From Flavobacteriales bacterium UBA1494 (GTDB taxonomy: Bacteria; Bacteroidota; Bacteroidia; Flavobacteriales_E; Vicingaceae), in assembly GCA_905182175.1 (NCBI GenBank), contig CAJJAT010000009.1, forward strand, positions 1 to 64,000: a stretch of 64,000 nt of DNA. Direction: 5' to 3'. Shown here in pieces: positions 37,068-46,363 of this stretch. The translations under genes and the position numbers were made by a program. Below the pieces are notes generated by a model, which saw only the letters and a list, made by a program, of their open reading frames with translations, was not told the origin of the DNA and did no database searches. How positions within the stretch are numbered: position 1 is the first letter of the stretch; every line of letters starts with the position of its first letter.

Positions 37068-37717
37068 TATCGAATTACCTTAATTTTTAATATATAAATG
37101 TCTTTTAAAGGTCTACTTGCTCCATTTACCGGTGCGTTGCAAACCTTCTCAACTATATTTAACCCTCTCATTACTTCACCAAAAACGGTGTACAATCCAT
37201 CTAAATGTGGCGAGCCTCCAATCGTTTCGTAGGCAATTAGTTCTTTTTCGGAGTATTTTTCACCTCTTGTTTCTTCGAAACGTGGCATGTATTTTCTAGG
37301 GTATTTTCTACCGGTTACAATGTAAAATTGCGAACCGTTGCTTTTTTTCTTCGGGTTTATTTTATCTTCATTTCTAGCAGCAGCTAAAGCACCTCTTTTG
37401 TGAATGTGTTGCGGTCCAATTTCTGCTTCTAAGGTATAGCCTGGACTACCTGTTCCTAGCTTCTTATACCGAGAAGCATTTCTAGAATTAGGATCGCCAC
37501 CCTGCATCATAAAGTCCTTTATTACTCTATGAAACAATAAACTATCGTAATACCCTTTATTTACCAGCTTAAGAAAGTTTGCTTTGTGAATAGGTGTGTC
37601 GTCGTATAGCTTTAGTATAACTTCTCCTGCACTGGTTTCCATAGAAACCAAGGTTTGGCCTTTGCTATAAAAAGCGAGTGAAAGACAAATAAGAAAGACA
37701 AGTAAATGCTTGTTCAA
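37067..37717 (-). CDS. Peptidylprolyl isomerase, cyclophilin type, exported
   Basis: A cyclophilin of about 216 residues catalysing cis-trans isomerisation of proline bonds. The signal-like start HLLVFLICLSLAFYSKG is followed by the domain from VSMETSAGEVILKLYDD. Active-site motifs are FHRVIKDFMMQGGDP, SNGSQFYIV and HLDGLYTVFGEV. A lysine-rich insertion (ARNEDKINPKKKSNGSQF) is typical for Bacteroidota. I place the start at TTG 37717, directly before the signal peptide; upstream frames to 37873 would add more than 50 residues and overlap the divergent lipoprotein gene. It is coupled to pheS. Confidence 0.9.
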   Translation of the reverse strand: MNKHLLVFLICLSLAFYSKGQTLVSMETSAGEVILKLYDDTPIHKANFLKLVNKGYYDSLLFHRVIKDFMMQGGDPNSRNASRYKKLGTGSPGYTLEAEIGPQHIHKRGALAAARNEDKINPKKKSNGSQFYIVTGRKYPRKYMPRFEETRGEKYSEKELIAYETIGGSPHLDGLYTVFGEVMRGLNIVEKVCNAPVNGASRPLKDIYILKIKVIR

Positions 37718-37766
37718 AATTGTATTAAATTTGTGTGTAAAGAATTCTAGAAACTTCAACAAAAGT

Positions 37767-38144
37767 ATGAAAAAATTATACCCTACTTTCTTTGTTTTGC
37801 TCGCCGTGGCATTCTCCTTTTCATGTAAAAAAGAAATTTCGCCGGACCTTGAAGTTACTGTCGTTGACGACAATAACGACCCTGTTGGGCAAGTTTGGGT
37901 TAAAACATCTGCACCAAATGCTATTTTTGGAATTTTAGAGTCCGATGTAATTGACTCGGCTCAAACAAATATGTTTGGAAAGGTTTTCTTTTCTTACAAA
38001 AACACTCGTTTGATAGATATTGCAATTTACGCGAGGCCAAATGCGAATGTAATTGTTGATTCTGCGAGCGTTTTGTTAGAAACGAAACGAAAAGCTAGAA
38101 AAAGCACTAATACGACAGAAAAGAAGTTGGTTTATAGAAACTAA
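37767..38144 (+). CDS. Small lipoprotein of unknown function
   Basis: A 125-residue lipoprotein: MKKLYPTFFVLLAVAFSFSC ends in the lipobox Cys20. The rest reads as one small beta-sandwich (DLEVTVVDDNNDPVGQVWVK, like a carboxypeptidase-regulatory/Ig-like fold) with a basic end. The start at 37710 is rejected because ATG 37767 begins the signal. An exact -7 box TAAATTTG lies at 37726-37733. It converges with the next gene with a 4-base overlap. I do not recognise a specific family. Confidence 0.7.
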   Translation: MKKLYPTFFVLLAVAFSFSCKKEISPDLEVTVVDDNNDPVGQVWVKTSAPNAIFGILESDVIDSAQTNMFGKVFFSYKNTRLIDIAIYARPNANVIVDSASVLLETKRKARKSTNTTEKKLVYRN

Positions 38145-38485
38145 GCTAAGAACGGAGAGTCCTTCATATATTCCAAAATCCCTTCTTTAATTAACTGTTC
38201 TTGTTGGTTGTTATCTAGCCTAGGTAACTCTTTTACTACTTTCCAGTGTGGCCAAGCATCTTTGTCTCTCCCTTCAAATTCGTAAAAACCGAAAGGCTCC
38301 AAAATAACACAAACAGCAACATGAATCACCTCTAGTTTCTGGTCTTTTGTGAATTTATCAATCACCTGACCAAGTTCTTGCATTCCAATAACAAATAAAA
38401 TAGACTCCACATCTAAGGTGTCATCAAAGCGCTTGTTGATTTTGTTTGCAAGGACATCCCAATTTTTTTGAAATTCTATTTCCAT
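38141..38485 (-). CDS. Conserved hypothetical protein, Bacteroidota type
   Basis: A 114-residue soluble protein from ATG 38485. It has a helical N-terminal half (EIEFQKNWDVLANKINKRF, VESILFVIGMQELGQ) and a segment with GFYEFEGRDKDAWPHWKVV. No catalytic motif is visible. I do not recognise a named family, though its composition and length resemble small conserved Bacteroidota proteins. Its 3' end overlaps the convergent lipoprotein gene by four bases. Confidence 0.65.
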   Translation of the reverse strand: MEIEFQKNWDVLANKINKRFDDTLDVESILFVIGMQELGQVIDKFTKDQKLEVIHVAVCVILEPFGFYEFEGRDKDAWPHWKVVKELPRLDNNQQEQLIKEGILEYMKDSPFLA

Positions 38486-38805
38486 AAAAGGCAAAATTAA
38501 TGATAACCTTAGGTCTATTATTGTTTTGTGGCTTAGATTTTAGGGAGGGATAATACACGAGGCATACTTTTAATATATCTCGTCTTTCATGCCATATACA
38601 GCAGTTATGCTCAAAAGAAATAATAACGTAGTTTTTGGGTTTCTGAGAACGGTCTATTTTTTAATGTAAAAGACCTTTGTAGTAGTCAGAAATCTCGAAT
38701 AATAATTTAATACTTTAGCAACGTTTATTAATAAATTGCTAAATACTAACGTCCTGATTTTTATGAATGATTGGTTTTGATGTTAGTCTGGTGGACATAA
38801 AAAAC
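38486..38805. other. Intergenic region between the hypothetical gene and cvpA
   Basis: 320 bases, AT-rich, holding the divergent promoters of the two neighbours. The only in-frame extension of cvpA (ATG at 38767) lies at its right end. No hairpin or repeat is evident. Confidence 0.45.
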
Positions 38806-39369
38806 ATGAGTCAGATAGATATTATATTGATTATTCCTTTGCTTTGGGGCGCCGTTATGGGGTTTAAGAAAGGGCTTATATTAGAGTTAGCGTCACTTGT
38901 TGGGTTAATTTTAGGAATATATGGAGCCATAAAGTTTTCAGACTATACCGCAGAAAAGTTAGTTCAATACGCAGAGATTACTCAAGAGTGGTTGGGCTTG
39001 ATTAGCTTCTTGGTTACGTTCATAGCAATTGTTTTTGGGGTGTTTTTATTGGCTAAAATTTTAAACAAAGCGCTAAAGCTGGTTGCGTTGGGAACGGTTA
39101 ACCGAATATTAGGGTTGTTGTTTGGAACGTTAAAGTTTGCTCTAATTGTAAGCATAGGGCTTTATTTTTTCGAAAACATGAATCGCAAGTTCGAGGTTGT
39201 TGAAAAGGATTTTGCAAAAGAATCCATGCTTTACGAACCAATAAAATTAGCAACGGCCCCATTTAAAGAACTGATGGAAGACTTTGAAATTAGCAAAGTG
39301 AAAGAAAAGGCGAATGATTTTAAAAATTCGGTTGAAAAGAAAGTGGAGGATTTAGGTATTGGAGGGTAA
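38806..39369 (+). CDS. cvpA: CvpA family membrane protein
   Basis: A protein of 187 residues (200 if the ATG at 38767 is used). Four membrane segments are visible: IDIILIIPLLWGAVMGFKKG, LILELASLVGLILGIYGAIK, ISFLVTFIAIVFGVFLLAK and FGTLKFALIVSIGLYFF. The GFKKGLILEL and NRILGLLFG segments fit CvpA, a family linked in E. coli to colicin V production and envelope stress tolerance. A charged, helical C-terminal tail follows. It is monocistronic. Confidence 0.85.
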   Translation: MSQIDIILIIPLLWGAVMGFKKGLILELASLVGLILGIYGAIKFSDYTAEKLVQYAEITQEWLGLISFLVTFIAIVFGVFLLAKILNKALKLVALGTVNRILGLLFGTLKFALIVSIGLYFFENMNRKFEVVEKDFAKESMLYEPIKLATAPFKELMEDFEISKVKEKANDFKNSVEKKVEDLGIGG

Positions 39370-39515
39370 GACTAAAGAGAATATTCTTTGAGAAGGAATA
39401 AGGGATAAAAAACGAATAATAAAAAAGGAAAGCTCAATGACCAAGAAAAGCTAGAGTCGGGTTTACTGAAAAAAACAGATTTCGCGAAGTATTTTTGATC
39501 AAAAAAAAGTGACTA

Positions 39516-39552
39516 AAAATAAAATAGAACCTCTATTACCTTTCTAGGTTCT
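39516..39552 (-). terminator. Probable terminator of pgk
   Basis: On the minus strand AGAACCT (39552-39546) and its complement AGGTTCT (39532-39526) form a 7-bp stem with a 13-base loop, followed by ATTTTATTTT. It lies 42 bases beyond the pgk stop. The loop is long, so this is moderate evidence. Confidence 0.5.
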
Positions 39553-39593
39553 TTAAAATCATTTACAGCTTTATAGTTCTTTTCTTTAAAAAA

Positions 39594-40781
39594 TTAATCC
39601 TTAATCGCCTTTATTCCAGGCAACTCTTTTCCTTCCAAATATTCCAACAATGCTCCACCACCGGTCGAGATGTAACTTACTTTATCTTGAAAATTGAATT
39701 TATTTATTGCTGCGGCGGAATCACCACCACCAATCAAAGTGTAGGCTCCATTTTCTGTTGCATTAGCTATTGCTTGAGCGACTGATTTTGTTCCATTTTC
39801 GAAATTGCTCATTTCAAAAACGCCCATTGGTCCATTCCACATAATGGTTTTAGACTTTTTAATAATGGTTGAAAAGTCTTCAATCGCTTTTGGGCCAATA
39901 TCTAATCCCATCCATCCTTTTTTAATGGAAGTGTTTTCGCTTTCACCAATTTCTGCATCGTTGCTAAAAGCGGAAGAAACGATAGAGTCTACGGGTAAGC
40001 AAAGGTTTACATTTTTCTTTTTTGCTACATCTAAAATTGTTTTAGCTAAATTTAATTTATCTTCTTCAACTAAAGAGGACCCTATCTCGCCGCCCATAGC
40101 CTTAAAGAAAGTGTAACTCATTCCGCCACCAATAATTAAATTGTCAACCTTATCGAGTAGCTTCTCGATGAGTAAAATTTTGTCTGAAATTTTTGCTCCC
40201 CCCATAATGGCAGTAAACGGACGTTCTCCGTTTTCTACTATTTTTTGAGCTGCCTCTAATTCATTTTCTATAACGTAACCAAACATTTTATCGTCAAAAA
40301 AGGAAGCGACAACTGCTGTGGAGGCATGAGCCCTGTGCGCTGTTCCAAAAGCATCGTTGATGTAAACATCCCCTAAATCGGCTAGTTTTTTAGCAAAGGA
40401 AGGGTCTCCGCTAGTTTCTTCGGAGTAAAATCTCAAGTTTTCGAGTAATAAAACTTCCCCAACACTCAGGGTTTTTGCCGCTGTTTCAGCAACCTCACCA
40501 ATACAGTCTTCAGCAAACATTACAGGAACTCCGATTTTTTCACTTACTGCAGAAACAATATGCTTCAAGGAAAATTTATCTTGTTTTTGACCTTTTGGCC
40601 TCCCTAAGTGCGACATTAAAATAACAGAACCGCCACCTGCAAGAACCTTTTTAATAGTTGCCACCGCTGCGTTAATTCTAGTCGTATCTGTTACCTCAAA
40701 TGCATCGTTTAGCGGCACATTAAAATCGACTCTAATTAGTGCTTTTTTGTTTTGAAAATCAAAAGTTTCTATGTTTTGCAT
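39594..40781 (-). CDS. pgk: Phosphoglycerate kinase
   Basis: Pgk transfers phosphate between 1,3-bisphosphoglycerate and ADP in glycolysis. The 395-residue protein has the substrate motif [15 protein letters not shown], the basic patch [21 protein letters not shown], the hinge and nucleotide motif [12 protein letters not shown], and the C-terminal [12 protein letters not shown] with [18 protein letters not shown]. The ATG at 40781 is used; the frame to 40808 adds nine residues not found in the family. It is divergent from holB. Confidence 0.96.
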   Translation of the reverse strand: MQNIETFDFQNKKALIRVDFNVPLNDAFEVTDTTRINAAVATIKKVLAGGGSVILMSHLGRPKGQKQDKFSLKHIVSAVSEKIGVPVMFAEDCIGEVAETAAKTLSVGEVLLLENLRFYSEETSGDPSFAKKLADLGDVYINDAFGTAHRAHASTAVVASFFDDKMFGYVIENELEAAQKIVENGERPFTAIMGGAKISDKILLIEKLLDKVDNLIIGGGMSYTFFKAMGGEIGSSLVEEDKLNLAKTILDVAKKKNVNLCLPVDSIVSSAFSNDAEIGESENTSIKKGWMGLDIGPKAIEDFSTIIKKSKTIMWNGPMGVFEMSNFENGTKSVAQAIANATENGAYTLIGGGDSAAAINKFNFQDKVSYISTGGGALLEYLEGKELPGIKAIKD

Positions 40782-40812
40782 GAGGTTCTTTTTAGCAATG
40801 TGTATCAAAGCA

Positions 40813-40820
40813 CAAACTTA
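40813..40820 (-). promoter_or_regulatory. -7 promoter box of pgk
   Basis: TAAGTTTG on the minus strand is an exact match to TAnnTTTG, 31 bases before the pgk ATG. I see no good -33 box at 17-20 bp, so the assignment is moderate. Confidence 0.4.
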
Positions 40821-40841
40821 ATATTTCTTGTGCTAAATCAT

Positions 40842-40870
40842 TTTGAGTAACAAAAGAAGATTTATCTTTG
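40842..40870 (+). promoter_or_regulatory. Promoter of the holB-ricT-gldH-pbp1A operon
   Basis: TTTG (40842-40845) is followed after 17 bp by the exact -7 box TATCTTTG (40863-40870). Only four bases separate it from the holB ATG at 40875, so the transcript should start at or next to the start codon (leaderless). Confidence 0.65.
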
Positions 40871-40874
40871 GTGT

Positions 40875-42029
40875 ATGCTTTTTAAAGACATCGTTGGTCA
40901 ACAAAATTTAAAAAATAGGTTAATTCAAACCGTGAACGAAGGGCGAATATCACATGCCCAATTGTTTGTTGGGAAAAGTGGCTTTGGAACGCTTCCATTA
41001 GCCATTGCTTATGCACAGTACATAACTTGTAAAAACAAACAAGAGGGTGATTCTTGTGGAGCCTGTACTTCTTGCATTAAATTCAATAAGCTTGCTCACC
41101 CAGATTTACATTTTTCTTTTCCGGTAAGCACAAACAGCAGTGTTAAAGCAAAGCCGGTTAGCAATGATTTTATGCAAGATTGGCGAGAGCTGAATCTTCA
41201 GAAGACATATTTTGATTTAGACGAATGGCATGAAAAAATTGACATTGTTCAAAAGCAAAGTTTAATAAGCGTTCACGAGAGTCACGAGGTGATAAAAAAA
41301 TTGACCTTAAAGCCTTTTGAGGCGGAATATAAAATGTTACTGATTTGGAAGGCGGAGCACATGAATGCGTCCGCGTCGAATAAATTATTGAAGCTAATAG
41401 AAGAACCAACGGGCAAAACGATCATTATTTTAATTGCAGAAGACGAAGAGGCCCTGTTAAAAACAATTACTTCAAGAACACAGCTGATTAGAGTTCCCCC
41501 AATTGCGCAAGAGGATATAAAAAAATACCTGGAGCAAAAAGAACAAATTGGGGTTGAAAAAGCCAATCAAATTGCCGCTTTGGCAGAAGGAGATGTATTG
41601 GTTGCTGATGAAAAGTTGCACTATTCGGAAGATCAAGAAATGTTTTTTAACTTGTTTGTGACTTGGATGCGAGGCTGCTATGAAGCAAATGTTGAAAAAA
41701 TGCACACTTGGGTGGAGCAGGTTAGTGATAGAAAGTTTGGTAGGGAAAGACAAAAACGATTCTTAGAATATGCGTTAGAAGTAATGCGCGAGGGAATGAT
41801 TAGGAATTATTCAGAAAATGGCTTGCAGCGATTTGATGGAGCAGAAGGGAATTTTATGAAAAAATTTGCCCCTTTTGTGCATGAAAACAATGTTTTTGGC
41901 ATCATGGAAATACTAAACGAAGCTCACTACCATGTTTCTAGAAACGCCTATGCAAAGATTCTATTTATGGACATGTCGATGAAATTTGCAAACCTGCTTA
42001 AAGTCAAAAAACGTACATTTGTGAGTTAA
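40875..42029 (+). CDS. holB: DNA polymerase III subunit delta'
   Basis: A 384-residue clamp-loader AAA+ protein. It opens MLFKDIVGQQNLKNRL. The P-loop is degenerate (GKSGFGTLPLAIAYA instead of GxxGxGKT), as in delta', which does not hydrolyse ATP. A zinc-binding knot is visible (Cys in ITCKNK, then DSCGACTSC). The sensor region TSRTQLIRVPP corresponds to the SRC motif with Thr for Cys. It heads the operon with ricT, gldH and pbp1A. The start fits a leaderless promoter and the family N-terminus. Confidence 0.92.
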   Translation: MLFKDIVGQQNLKNRLIQTVNEGRISHAQLFVGKSGFGTLPLAIAYAQYITCKNKQEGDSCGACTSCIKFNKLAHPDLHFSFPVSTNSSVKAKPVSNDFMQDWRELNLQKTYFDLDEWHEKIDIVQKQSLISVHESHEVIKKLTLKPFEAEYKMLLIWKAEHMNASASNKLLKLIEEPTGKTIIILIAEDEEALLKTITSRTQLIRVPPIAQEDIKKYLEQKEQIGVEKANQIAALAEGDVLVADEKLHYSEDQEMFFNLFVTWMRGCYEANVEKMHTWVEQVSDRKFGRERQKRFLEYALEVMREGMIRNYSENGLQRFDGAEGNFMKKFAPFVHENNVFGIMEILNEAHYHVSRNAYAKILFMDMSMKFANLLKVKKRTFVS

Positions 42030-42089
42030 GGGTTTTACCCAAATTATTTAACTACACTAGTGCATCTGCACTACAGAATATAAAAACAT

Positions 42090-43445
42090 ATGGGCTGTGC
42101 TACTTGTTCAAACAAGATAGAAGGTGTCCCAAATGGCTGCAAATCCAATGGAAGTTGCGGCAATGGGGGATGTTCCAAATTATCCACATTTAACTGGCTT
42201 TCTAACATGTCGTTACCGGCAAATACAGAACCTTTTAACTGTGTAGAAGTTCGATTTAAGAATGGAAGAAAAGAATTTTTTATCAATGCAGACAAGCTAA
42301 GTTTATACGAAGCCGATGTTGTAAAAGTTGAAGCTGAGACAGGTTACGATGTTGGTGTTGTATGCTTAACAGGCGAGCTGGTTCGCTTGCAAATGCAGAA
42401 GAAAAACATCTTTTTGCAAAAGGCGGACTTGAAAAAAATTCACCGAAAGGCAAACAACAATGATGTAGACAAATGGCTAGAGGGTAGAGCAAAGGAAACG
42501 GAAGCGATGCTAAAAGCAAGGGCTATTGCGAATGAGTTGAAACTTCGGATGAAAATTTCTGATGTTGAATACCAAGGAGATTTGTCGAAATCTGTGTTTT
42601 ATTACACTGCTGACGAGAGAGTAGACTTTAGAGAGTTGATACGAAAACTGGCAGAAAGTTTCAAAGTAAGAATTGAAATGAAGCAAATTGGAATGCGACA
42701 AGAAGCAGGAAGATTAGGTGGAATTGGTTCTTGCGGAAGAGAGTTGTGTTGTTCTACATGGTTAACAGATTTTAGGTCTGTTTCTACTTCCGCAGCTCGT
42801 TATCAGCAACTTTCTTTGAACCCCACCAAGCTAGCAGGACAGTGTGGCAAGTTGAAATGTTGTTTAAATTTTGAGCTAGACACATATGTGGATGAACTAA
42901 AAAAATTTCCGGATACAAAGCTGAAGTTAAAAACTAAAAAAGGAAATGCTTTTTTCCAAAAAATGGACATTTTTGCCAATAAAATGTGGTACTCATACCA
43001 AGATGAGCCTTACGAGTTCCATGAAATGAGTGTAGATCGCGTAAAGGAGATTGTAGCGATCAACAAGAAAGACGAAAAGGTTGACAATCTGAAAGACTTT
43101 AGCAACATTTTTGTTGAAGAAACTCCTCAATATGAAAATGTTGTAGGGCAAGACGATTTAACTCGTTTCGACAATCAAATGAAGCAAAAGAAAAGGCGCC
43201 CGAAGAAAAAATCGGGAAACAAGCCTGCTCAAGCAAATGCTCAAGGAGGAAACAAACCACAGCAGGCAAACAAATCCCAACGAGTAGGGAATAATAACCC
43301 GAATCAAAGCAAACCCGCTCAAGCAAAGGGGCCTAACTCAAACGAGAACAAGGAGGGAACTGCTAAGAAGAGACCATTTAAAAAACGCAGACCAAACAAC
43401 AGGAAGAAACCGAGTGGAGATGGGTCAAATAAACCAAGTGAATAA
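42090..43445 (+). CDS. ricT: PSP1-domain protein RicT (YaaT-like)
   Basis: A 451-residue protein with a cysteine-rich start (MGCATCSNKIEGVPNGCKS, then GSCGNGGCSKL), a PSP1 domain at about residues 55-290 (IRKLAESFKVRIEMKQIGMR, GGIGSCGRELCCSTWL, GQCGKLKCCLNFE) and a long basic, Gln/Asn/Lys-rich tail from about residue 365 with repeated QAN/NKP motifs. In Bacillus, RicT with RicA and RicF forms an iron-sulfur complex controlling RNase Y maturation. The Bacteroidota role is not established. Its stop overlaps the gldH start (TAATG). Confidence 0.85.
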   Translation: MGCATCSNKIEGVPNGCKSNGSCGNGGCSKLSTFNWLSNMSLPANTEPFNCVEVRFKNGRKEFFINADKLSLYEADVVKVEAETGYDVGVVCLTGELVRLQMQKKNIFLQKADLKKIHRKANNNDVDKWLEGRAKETEAMLKARAIANELKLRMKISDVEYQGDLSKSVFYYTADERVDFRELIRKLAESFKVRIEMKQIGMRQEAGRLGGIGSCGRELCCSTWLTDFRSVSTSAARYQQLSLNPTKLAGQCGKLKCCLNFELDTYVDELKKFPDTKLKLKTKKGNAFFQKMDIFANKMWYSYQDEPYEFHEMSVDRVKEIVAINKKDEKVDNLKDFSNIFVEETPQYENVVGQDDLTRFDNQMKQKKRRPKKKSGNKPAQANAQGGNKPQQANKSQRVGNNNPNQSKPAQAKGPNSNENKEGTAKKRPFKKRRPNNRKKPSGDGSNKPSE

Positions 43446-43915
43446 TGAAAATAAGGAATTTCATATTCGTTTTTAGTGCAATAGTGACCTTGGTAGGTTG
43501 CGATAGTTCGACTGTTTTCGAGGAAAACTTGAGAATAAAAAATGCAGCTTGGGAGCGCAATGAAACAGCATTTTTTGAGTTTGAAATAAAAGACAGTACG
43601 GCCATTTACGATTTGTACTTGAACTTTAGACATGGAGGAGACTATCCTTATCAAAACATCTACTTGTTCATTAAAAGCAAAAGTCCTTCTGGGCAAATCG
43701 CAAGAGACACAGCACAAATGATATTGGCAAACAATAAGGGCCGGTGGATGGGAAAAGGAATCGGGGATATTTTCGATTACCAATTTCGATTTAAGAGGGG
43801 TCCGTTGTTTCCTGAAAACGGGAAATATTATTTCGAAATTGAGCAAGCAATGAGAGAAGAGGTGCTTGACAACGTAACAGATATTGGGATAGCAGTTAAA
43901 AAAGTAAATGAGTAA
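43445..43915 (+). CDS. gldH: Gliding motility lipoprotein GldH
   Basis: A 156-residue lipoprotein: the signal ends in TLVGC with Cys19, typical of GldH. The family segments are present: AWERNETAFFEFEIKD, YDLYLNFRHGGDYPYQNIYL and GRWMGKGIGDIFDYQ. GldH is required for gliding in Flavobacterium johnsoniae, probably in the periplasm or inner face of the outer membrane. Position between ricT and pbp1A matches the usual order in the phylum. Three bases separate it from pbp1A. Confidence 0.92.
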   Translation: MKIRNFIFVFSAIVTLVGCDSSTVFEENLRIKNAAWERNETAFFEFEIKDSTAIYDLYLNFRHGGDYPYQNIYLFIKSKSPSGQIARDTAQMILANNKGRWMGKGIGDIFDYQFRFKRGPLFPENGKYYFEIEQAMREEVLDNVTDIGIAVKKVNE

Positions 43916-43918
43916 GCA

Positions 43919-46354
43919 TTGAAAAAAGAAAAACGTAGTTATGTAAAGTTGGCAAGTCTTTTTTGGCTGTGCGTTGTTGTTCCTGTTTTATTATTTGTGT
44001 TGTTAATGTTCTCAGCAGGAAATGCTTGGTTTGGTTTTGACGCGTTACCAAAAGTGGATGATTTAGTGAATCCGAAAAGTAATTTAGCAACCGAGGTATA
44101 CACAGCAGATGGGAAGATTTTGGGAAAATACTTTTATCAGAATAGAGTGAATGTTGATTACAACGACATTTCACCATTTGTAGTAGAAGCATTGATTGCT
44201 ACAGAAGATGAGCGTTATTACAATCATTCTGGGATTGATTTACAAGGACTAGCGCGAGCAATCGTTTATTTAGGAAAGAATGGTGGAGCAAGTACAATTA
44301 CGCAGCAGTTGGCAAAAATGCTGTTTTCAGGAGTTCCACCTTCAGGGTTAGGAAGGTTACAGCAAAAAGTTCAAGAATGGATTATTTCTGCTCAATTAGA
44401 GCGATTGTATACTAAAAATGAGATTATAGCGATGTACCTTAACCGGTATGATTTTGTTAACAATGCAGTTGGAATTAAATCTGCAGCCCAAGTATATTTT
44501 GGAACCTCTTCGGATAGTTTGAACATTGAACAATCTGCCATGTTGGTCGGAATGCTTAAAAACGCATCTTTATTTAATCCGCTAAGAAGAGCAGACACTG
44601 TAAGACACAGAAGAAATGTTGTGTTGGGACAAATGTTGAAAAATGAGAAGATTACCAAGACAGAGTTCGATAGTTTGAAAGTTATTCCATTGGAAATAGA
44701 GTATACGAAAGTGGATCACAAAGATGGCATTGCTCCCTATTTTAGAGAGATTTTGAGGGCAGAGCTCAAGAAAATTTTCAGAGAAAAAGACAGCGAAGGA
44801 TTGCCCGTTTTGAGAAAGCCTAATGGAGATGCTTATGACTTGTACAGCGATGGATTGAAAATTTATACTACGCTGAATTATAAAATGCAAGAATATGCAG
44901 AATATGCTGTAAAAGAACATTTAAGCTACCAACTGCAAGGCGCTTTTTTCAGAGAATTAGCAAAGAAAAAGAACAATCCATTTAGTTCAGATTTAAAACA
45001 ATCTGAGATTGATAGAATTATGAATTCTGCGATTAAAAGAAGTGAACGTTACTTGATCATGAGTGGGAAACAGTGTTCAAATTGCGGTAGACGAGGAAAA
45101 ATTCTTTCGGAAGAAGAGATTGATGGAGAGTTGATGACGGTTTGCACAGCAGAGGATTGCGAGCATCAGACTAAAAGGTACAATAACGATAAAATAATGG
45201 AATCTTTTGATACTCCAATTTCGATGAAAGTATTTTCTTGGAAAGGAGACATAGATACCGTCCTAAGTCCAAGAGATTCAATAAAATATTACAAAAGCTT
45301 TTTACAAGCAGGGTTGATGAGCATGGAGCCACAATCTGGCTACATACGTGCTTGGGTTGGTGGAATTGACTACGATAACTTTGCATACGATCACGTGAGA
45401 CAAGGCAAGAGGCAAGTAGGGTCAACCTTTAAGCCATTTATTTACGCCATGGCAATTGAGGCAGGGTTTTCGCCGTGTTACGAATTGCCGAATGTTCCGT
45501 ATACGATACCAAAAGGAACTTATGGGCTGCTAAAAGATTGGTCACCGGACAACTCAGATAGAGAGTACGGTTATAACGTATCGTTAAAGTATGGATTAGC
45601 CAACTCTATGAATACGATTACTTCTTGGGTAATGAAACAATTTGGACCGCAAGAGGCGGTAAAAATGGCAAGAGATTTAGGAATTACTTCGGACTTACCT
45701 CCGGTTCCTTCACTGGCGCTTGGTGTTGCTGACGTTTCTGTTTATGAAATGGTAGGAGCTTTTGGAACCTTTGCAAACAAAGGAGTATATACCAAACCGC
45801 AATTTTTAGCTCGAATTGAAAATAAAGAGGGGGAAGTTATTGTGGAGTACATTCCGGAATCGCGAGAAGCATTGAGTGAAGAGAATGCTTATGTTATGCT
45901 AAAATTAATGGAAGGGGTGACCTCTTATAACTATAATAAAGACCTCAAGAAAAATACAGCAGGTACAGGAATTCGGCTAAGGTTTCCAAAGTCAGAGCAA
46001 AGGCCTTATGCGGGGATTTCTTATCCAATAGCAGGTAAAACAGGAACAACACAAAACAATTCAGACGGTTGGTTTATTGGCATTACACCGGATTTGGTTA
46101 CAGGTGTCTGGGTTGGAGCAGAGGATCGTTCAGTGCGTTTTGATCGAACTGCTTTAGGACAAGGAGCCAACACGGCGTTGCCAATGTGGGGTTATTACAT
46201 GAATAAAATTTACGCCGATTCAACTTTACAAATTTCAAAAGAAGAATTTGAGAAACCAGAAAATCCGCTTTCAATTGAATTAGATTGTGAAAACTATGGA
46301 ACTCCAACGGACTTTGGAACAGGAACAGGTGGTGGAGTTAATTGGGATAAATAA
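43919..46354 (+). CDS. Class A penicillin-binding protein (PBP1A-like) with cysteine-rich insertion
   Basis: An 811-residue bifunctional peptidoglycan synthase: membrane helix (about 15-38), glycosyltransferase family 51 domain (catalytic Glu in IATEDERYYNHSGID, GASTITQQLAKML, QEWIISAQLERLYTKNEI) and a transpeptidase domain with SxxK (GSTFKPFIYA), SxN (SMN in LANSMNTITSW) and KTGT (AGKTGTTQNNSDGW). Between the domains, about residues 380-412, lies an insertion with CSNCGRRGK and, about 20 residues on, CTAEDC, a possible zinc ribbon. The start is TTG at 43919, three codons after the gldH stop and preceded by a stop in frame. It is within the holB operon and nine bases before the CoA transferase genes. 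Confidence 0.93.
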   Translation: MKKEKRSYVKLASLFWLCVVVPVLLFVLLMFSAGNAWFGFDALPKVDDLVNPKSNLATEVYTADGKILGKYFYQNRVNVDYNDISPFVVEALIATEDERYYNHSGIDLQGLARAIVYLGKNGGASTITQQLAKMLFSGVPPSGLGRLQQKVQEWIISAQLERLYTKNEIIAMYLNRYDFVNNAVGIKSAAQVYFGTSSDSLNIEQSAMLVGMLKNASLFNPLRRADTVRHRRNVVLGQMLKNEKITKTEFDSLKVIPLEIEYTKVDHKDGIAPYFREILRAELKKIFREKDSEGLPVLRKPNGDAYDLYSDGLKIYTTLNYKMQEYAEYAVKEHLSYQLQGAFFRELAKKKNNPFSSDLKQSEIDRIMNSAIKRSERYLIMSGKQCSNCGRRGKILSEEEIDGELMTVCTAEDCEHQTKRYNNDKIMESFDTPISMKVFSWKGDIDTVLSPRDSIKYYKSFLQAGLMSMEPQSGYIRAWVGGIDYDNFAYDHVRQGKRQVGSTFKPFIYAMAIEAGFSPCYELPNVPYTIPKGTYGLLKDWSPDNSDREYGYNVSLKYGLANSMNTITSWVMKQFGPQEAVKMARDLGITSDLPPVPSLALGVADVSVYEMVGAFGTFANKGVYTKPQFLARIENKEGEVIVEYIPESREALSEENAYVMLKLMEGVTSYNYNKDLKKNTAGTGIRLRFPKSEQRPYAGISYPIAGKTGTTQNNSDGWFIGITPDLVTGVWVGAEDRSVRFDRTALGQGANTALPMWGYYMNKIYADSTLQISKEEFEKPENPLSIELDCENYGTPTDFGTGTGGGVNWDK

Positions 46355-46363
46355 AGATAGCTG

